Positions 58,736-64,000 of a stretch of 64,000 nucleotides of DNA are shown here, piece after piece. The DNA comes from Pleodorina starrii (Eukaryota > Chlorophyta > Chlorophyceae > Chlamydomonadales > Volvocaceae). Location of the stretch: the NCBI GenBank assembly GCA_030267565.1, contig BRXU01000003.1:806001-870000 (forward strand), read 5' to 3'. Numbering within the stretch: the first letter of the stretch is position 1; each line of letters starts with the position of its first letter. The position numbers and the translations under genes are program-made. The notes under the pieces were generated by a model. The model did no database searches and was not told the origin of the DNA. It saw only the letters and a program-made list of their open reading frames with translations.

Positions 58736-60451
58736 TCACCCGCGTATGGCCGCAACGTAGATCCAGATGCAGCACACGAACGCCGCCCCCAGCGGCTCCA
58801 CGTACACGGCGGTGGAGAACTTGACTCGCTCGTCGGCAATGCGGTGTATGCCTGCGCAGCGCGTTGGGTTGCATTGGGGGTGGTGTGGTGTGGTGTCTTC
58901 CGTCAGCGGCACACGGCGACAAACGGCATCCGCAGAAACCAACCCACTGCAGCCATCACTGCTGCCCAGGACCGACCCCACAGCAGGCTGTGCCCCGCAG
59001 CACCTCTACCCCCCGCAACCGCAACCGCGCGGCGCAACTCGGCTTGCAGCTACCCTACCTACCCGTGTTGGTGACCGCCTCGCTGACCGCCTCCAGGTAT
59101 CGGTCGCTGAAGGACAGCGCCAGGATGTGGCCGTGGACCGCCTCGGAGCGGGACTCCCGGCGGATGCGCTCGTTGTGGCTGGCCTGTGGGGCCGCGTGAA
59201 GGGACCCGGCGGACACGGAAAGAAGCAAGAGGGGGCGGGATGAAAGCGAGAAGAGAAGCCAGAAGAGTTTCAAGCGAGTGCAACGAAGCCCAGCCAGCCA
59301 CCGGGCCAGCGGTACAGTAGCAGCAAGGCCTGCGGCCATCAGTGATGCTCCCGTCGCCGCTGCTACTGCCGGAAACGCCGGAAAAGCCATAGGGGCCCAA
59401 GTGCTGGCGGCGTGGGCGCCACGCCCCCCCCCCCTGTCCGCTGCCCCCTGGATGAGGCCACACGTACCTGTAGCCCCTGGATGAGCTTGTGCCGCTCGCT
59501 CAGGTAGGCGGGCGCCTCGGTGGGGCCCTTGCCGCCGCTCTCAGCCAGCTCGGCGCTCGCCTTAAGGGAGGCGGCCGCGATCCTCTCGTGGACCTGTGCT
59601 TGCGAAAGGGCAGAGAGGGGAGGGTGGGGTTGCGCGTGTGGCCACCGGTGTGCGGAGTGGGTCCGGAAAACAAAGCGGCAGGGCGGAGACAAGCGCTGCG
59701 GCTGCGGACAACGCCGACTGGTGCTGGGGCGATGCGACGGGGCAAATGGTACGCAACAGCCGCATCTACCCCACCACCCGGCCAGCCCTCCATTCGGGTT
59801 ATCCCGGCGTTGCCTTGCTTTCCATTATATCTACCGACGTTCCCAGCCCACCGCCTGGTCTGCTCCGCGCCTCCGCCTGCATTCAATAACCCACCAAGCC
59901 AGAAGCCACCACCATCCAGCCAACCCACCTCGCGCATCTCCTTGAGCAGGCTCTTGAGCATCCGCGACACCTTGTTGTCCGGCTTGGTCACAAAGGTAGA
60001 GCGAGCCTCTGCAGGAAGGTAGACACACACAGACACACACAGACATAGACACACAGATACACGAGTAAAACAGCCAACGAAAGCATTAGCGAAAGACGCC
60101 CGGCGAAGGGTGACAGGGCCGTGAGGCACAGGCGGTGGTGGCGCTGCATTTCCCCTCCCTTTCCCCGCGGCTCCGCTCCCAGCCACGACGCGGTCCTTCC
60201 GCTGTATGTGGTGCAAGAGCGCAACGCTCTCGACGGGACGAGCAGCTGCACGCCCGGTGGACTCACTGCTGAGCGCCTCCTCCACCCGCTTCTCCACCCG
60301 CCCCTCCAGCTCCTCGTAGAACCGCCTGTCCAGCTCCTCATACAGAGGGGTGGTCTGCGGGCGGCGTGGGGGAGAGGAGTGAGAGAAAAGGGCGTGAGAG
60401 AAAAACGTGAGAGAAAAGAGAGGGAAGAAAAGGGTGAGCCGGGGAGGGAGG

Positions 60452-60503
<52 letters not shown>

Positions 60504-63500
60504 GAGCTGGGGCTGCACACAGCGGGATACGACACGAGGGGGGAAGTGTCCAGTGCAGGAAGCAAACGTGGGCCGGCTGCCACCGCCGTCACTGCTGCGG
60601 AACGCAGCAGGAGGAACTGCGGGGGGTGCGCATGAGGCGGCTGCCTTGGCGGCGTGCCGGTACCACCACCACGCGCGGGCACGGAATGTCATGGCGCTAG
60701 CTCCGTCCGTCCCATGCGGCGGAAAGGACGAGCAGTGCGTGCGCCTCCGCCTGCTCCATATTGCTGATGCTGGCCGGGCTGCCACCTGCCGGGCTGCCGC
60801 CCTCACCTGTAGGCTGGCGATCTCGCGGGGTGGCAGCGCCGACCCGAAGAAGGGCTGCCAGTCCTTGGCTGCACCCAGGTTCCACCGCATCTCCCACGGC
60901 CGGCCCGTGGGCTGGATGTTGGCCCAGATGTTGGTGCCGTCGTACAGCTGACCCACCTGCAGGGAGAAAAGAGGGAAGTTGGCAAGGATGGATGGATGGA
61001 TGGATGGATGGATGGACCCCAGAGGGGTGTCGGGCTGAGGGCTTTGGGTTTTACCCACCACAACACGGCTAAAACAGGATTTCATTGGCTAGAAATAGCC
61101 CAAAGGACCCCCCGCTTCTGACGATGATCATTCCGCTCGGTTTGCCCGGTTCAGGCTCGCCATCACTCTTTCACCTGCTTCCCAAGCACCCGCCGCACCC
61201 GCACCCCCGCGCCCCCGCGCGCCCTCGCCCACCTCGCGCATCTCCCCCGTGGGGTCCTTGATCGCCATGACCGTGCCCGTCACCGGGTTCCACAGCCGCA
61301 GGAGCGCCGGGTTGAGGTCCAGCGGCGGCGGGGCGGGCTGCAGAGGCAGGGCCGGCGAGCGGCTGGTGGCGGGCGCGCCGGTGGTCAGCACGTAGTAGCT
61401 GCGCGCGCCGCACAGCGCCGTACCCATCACCACAAAGCACTGCGGAGTGAGGCGGCGGGACGGTTAAGACGTTTAAGACGGTGGGCGCCACGCAGGGCTT
61501 GGCTGTAGCTGCATACGGTAGCTTCATTCGGCTGCACAAGCGCCCGGGCGGAGAATGAAACTGCGGCAAACAGGGCGTGAGACTTGCAAGGCGTATCGGC
61601 CATCCAACACTCCACGCGCAACTACCGTACTACGAGCCGTGACGACATGAAGGTACCGTATACGGTGTGGGTGCTGGTCGCGGTCGACAGCGGGCCAACG
61701 GCCGTGTACGTTGATAACCCGGTGATCCGGTTACGCCTGTCCGGACAGACGCCGCTTACAGCTGCCGAGAGCCGACGTCACTGACGGGGGCGCCCATCTG
61801 ACGCTCGCCCGCTCGCTCGCTCGCTCGCGCATGCAAGCTGGCACCAGCTCCGCATAGCCTCCTCCCTCACCTGCAGGCCCAACTGCAAGAAGTAGCCCGC
61901 CAGCAGGTGTCCATGCTCCTCGAAATCTCCGCCCGTGAGGTGCATGAACTCGGCGGAGGTGGTCCAGATGTCGTTGCGCTGCTTCTGGATGCCCACGTCC
62001 TCCATGTACGGCATCTGTTGGAGAGATGTACGGACAAGGGTGCCCAGCACGAGCTGAAGGCCCTTTGCCCACATAAGAATTATAATGCGTTAAACACACA
62101 CACCTGCCAGCTCGGCAAGCCGTCTGCCAGCCTACCGAGCACCGAGCTCCCTCTCCGCCGTAACATTGGGCTTATGACTGATCATGGGAGCCACCCAAAC
62201 ATGAGCACATGACAGCACCGTAGGTGAACAGAAAGGCCCATCCACTCACGTGTGCCACGAATCGCGCCACCTTGAGCATCAGAGCCTCCACTCCGCCCGC
62301 CGCCGCCACGTTGCCGCCGGCAGCAGCCAGCTGCGCCAGCGGCGGCGGCAGCGGGATGGGCGCGATGTAGCGGCAGATCAGGAGCGCCGCGCCGTCGGCG
62401 TCCACGGCCATCACCTGCAGCGCAGCGCCAGGCCACGAGGGGCCGCGACGCAGTACGAAATACGAAATACAAAATATAGGTGAGGGGACGAAGTGTGGGA
62501 GGCAGGCTCCGATAGGACTCGAGCGGGGCGGGGCTGATTAAGGAATCGAATGCCCTAAATGTTTGCAGCACAGGAAGTGGCGGGCTCCAAGATCGCCGGG
62601 CCCGCATGAAGACATGAGTATGCTCGCGCGGCGCTAGCACATCAGCCCACAGCCTACAGCCCACAACCCTAAAACCCTAAAACCCCACCTTGAGGGTTCT
62701 GGAGCGGCACTCCTGCCGTGTCAGCAGCGCCGCCAGCCACTTTTGCGCGTGCCTGTTGACCTGCGCCTGCTCCGAGCTGGTCACCCGCTCGTCCATCTCC
62801 CCGGCGGGGGCGGCCAGGCGGGGCCGCATGGTCATGTGGAGAGTCAGCGTGGAGGGGCGGTCGCTCGTCTGCGGCGGCGGTGGCAGTAGGGGTCAAGGGA
62901 AAGGGAAAGGTCACGACAGGGACTGCCGGGCGGAGGCGACCGGTCGGCAACGATGCCACACACCTACAACGAGGCAGCCACCCCACATTGCCCGTCCTCA
63001 TTCCTTTCAAGTCCTTTTTGCACCCTGGCGCCAAGCTACACACACTCACACTCTCTCTCACACACACACTCATCCCCGTGGCTCTTCGTTGCTACATACC
63101 TGCACATATCCCAGCACCACTGGCGGCGCCTCCAACTTGAACGTACCCTCCAGCACCTGCAGCTGGTACACCGCCGACAGCGGCACGCGGATGCAACCCA
63201 GGAAGCGCCGCTCGCGCTCGGGCAGCCGGACCGGGTCGCCCAGGTCTTCGTCGCTGAGGGGAGAGGGCCCAACAGAGAGGAAACCGCAGCGGTGGAACGG
63301 AGAGGAGGGGAGGGAAGGTGAGACAAGGGCATCCGGTGCCGTGCTTGACGCACGTCGAAGCGGAGTCGGGATCTGGCGGGCCTTCCGGGTTCCAGCCCTC
63401 ATGGCACAGCGAAGGGTGTACCGGTAGCGTGGATAGGGTGGATGGCAGCTCGTGTCTTTGGTCCATCAGCACCATCAGCACACACACACACACCGGGTGG

Positions 63501-64000
63501 TACTTTCTGGACAAGATCCTGTTGATTTGTCGTCCCGAGACACGCGGCGGTGGTGCAGGTCGTGGCTTTTGGGACACACGGCACGCAGGCTGCACCAAGC
63601 ACCCCTCCGGCTGCCGGCGGGCACACCGGTATGACGGCGGCGCGGCGAGGAGCCTCAGAGCCTCACCCGGGTCTGCGCCTCCTCGTGTTCCCCTCAGACG
63701 GCTCCGTGATGATCTCGTCGAAGACGTTGAACGTGATGAGGTCGTTGTTAGCCTGAAGGCGGGGTGTGTGTGTGTGTTGGTGGTGGTGAGGGAAGGGGTA
63801 AGTACGGTGAAAAAGGACCACAGCAAAGTGCCGTCACCGAGGCAACGGAGGGGGGCAAAGCACAGCCGCAGGGAGACGTGTTTGCGTGGTCGGCGGTTGG
63901 GGGCGTCCGCTGGAGGCCGGGGGCAAAGGAGAGGGGAGGCAGCGGCCAGGGTGCAGGACTGCAGGTGCAGGGGCAGGGAGAGTTTCAGGCATGCGTGTAT
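58736..64000 (-). CDS. CC2D2A: CC2D2A-like transition-zone protein, C-terminal half (unit B, runs off window)
   Basis: Twelve exons: 63752-63667, 63253-63100, 62868-62689, 62414-62250, 62014-61871, 61439-61233, 60956-60807, 60354-60267, 60008-59929, 59593-59468, 59183-59063, 58851-58736. Each has exactly the same length as its unit A counterpart, with GT-AG borders and no stop. Visible residue changes are conservative (for example MAVKD to MAIKD, APVPLPP to APIPLPP, GEADERV to GEMDERV). The next exon would be expected near 64180, outside the window. The C2 domain exon and upstream parts are therefore not visible. This copy may be the complete ciliary gene. Confidence 0.75.
60455..60501 (+). 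repeat. (GA)n microsatellite in an intron, unit B
   Basis: Counterpart of the GA tract at 29478-29528. Confidence 0.9.
62667..62686 (+). repeat. Two telomere-type CCCTAAAA units, unit B
   Basis: Counterpart of 31553-31572, again three bases before the exon boundary at 62689. Confidence 0.8.

Larger units (their letters stand above)
39613..64000. other. Segmental duplication unit B (incomplete)
   Basis: Direct-orientation copy of unit A. It lacks the LINE insertion and the N-terminal half of the NLR gene, and has the LTR element and about 5.0 kb (51861-56887) not found in unit A. Its right edge is beyond the window. Confidence 0.85.

Noticed and set aside
1..64000. tRNA, rRNA and small nucleolar RNA genes
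   Set aside because: No convincing cloverleaf, rRNA core motif or paired box elements were found by eye; a covariance-model search would be needed to exclude them.

Overview
The window looks like nuclear DNA of a volvocine green alga (Chlamydomonas, Volvox or a close relative). The reasons are GC-rich exons, dense short introns with GTGAGT/GTGCGT donors and CAG acceptors, CAG/GGC-rich low complexity, paired copies of the CCCTAAAA octamer, volvocine-type retroelement remains, and a ciliary transition-zone gene. The species cannot be fixed from the sequence alone. All gene models below were assembled by eye from reading frames, splice signals and phase; nothing was aligned by software.

Layout. 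1-9934 is gene-poor, with satellites, TTACGGA-rich repeats, a short LTR-like remnant and an acidic low-complexity ORF. 9935-39612 is unit A of a segmental tandem duplication. It holds a broken ankyrin gene, a 3.0 kb 5'-truncated non-LTR retrotransposon (10608-13602), a complete minus-strand NLR-like gene (13785-24798), and a minus-strand CC2D2A-like gene that lacks its N-terminus (27748-38257). 39613-64000 is unit B in the same order: ankyrin remnant, WD40 array and C-terminal part of a second NLR-like gene (40464-49153) cut off by an LTR element, an AT-richer stretch, about 5 kb of B-specific sequence with a dead WW-domain gene and satellites, and the C-terminal half of a second CC2D2A gene running off the window.

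Most interesting system. The NLR-like gene of unit A encodes about 1,622 residues: an MGC N-terminus suited to lipidation, a helical N-terminal region resembling the MLKL/HeLo-type membrane-acting bundle, a NACHT-type NTPase, a winged-helix-like segment, and 14 WD40 repeats. Each repeat sits in its own 126-bp phase-0 exon within a 494-bp unit. The repeats are almost identical except at residues 3-5, 7, 23 and 25. That pattern resembles the fungal HET-D/HET-E recognition proteins, whose WD40 repeats are homogenised while their binding-surface residues diversify. Unit B carries 15 repeats with a different set of surface residues but no NTPase P-loop and no N-terminal domain, so it may be a decaying paralogue or a donor of repeats.

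The CC2D2A-like copies have identical lengths in all 12 shared exons although their introns differ by many indels, so the coding part is under constraint. Unit A has no recognisable exon upstream of the first C2-type region; the complete gene, if there is one, should lie beyond position 64000.
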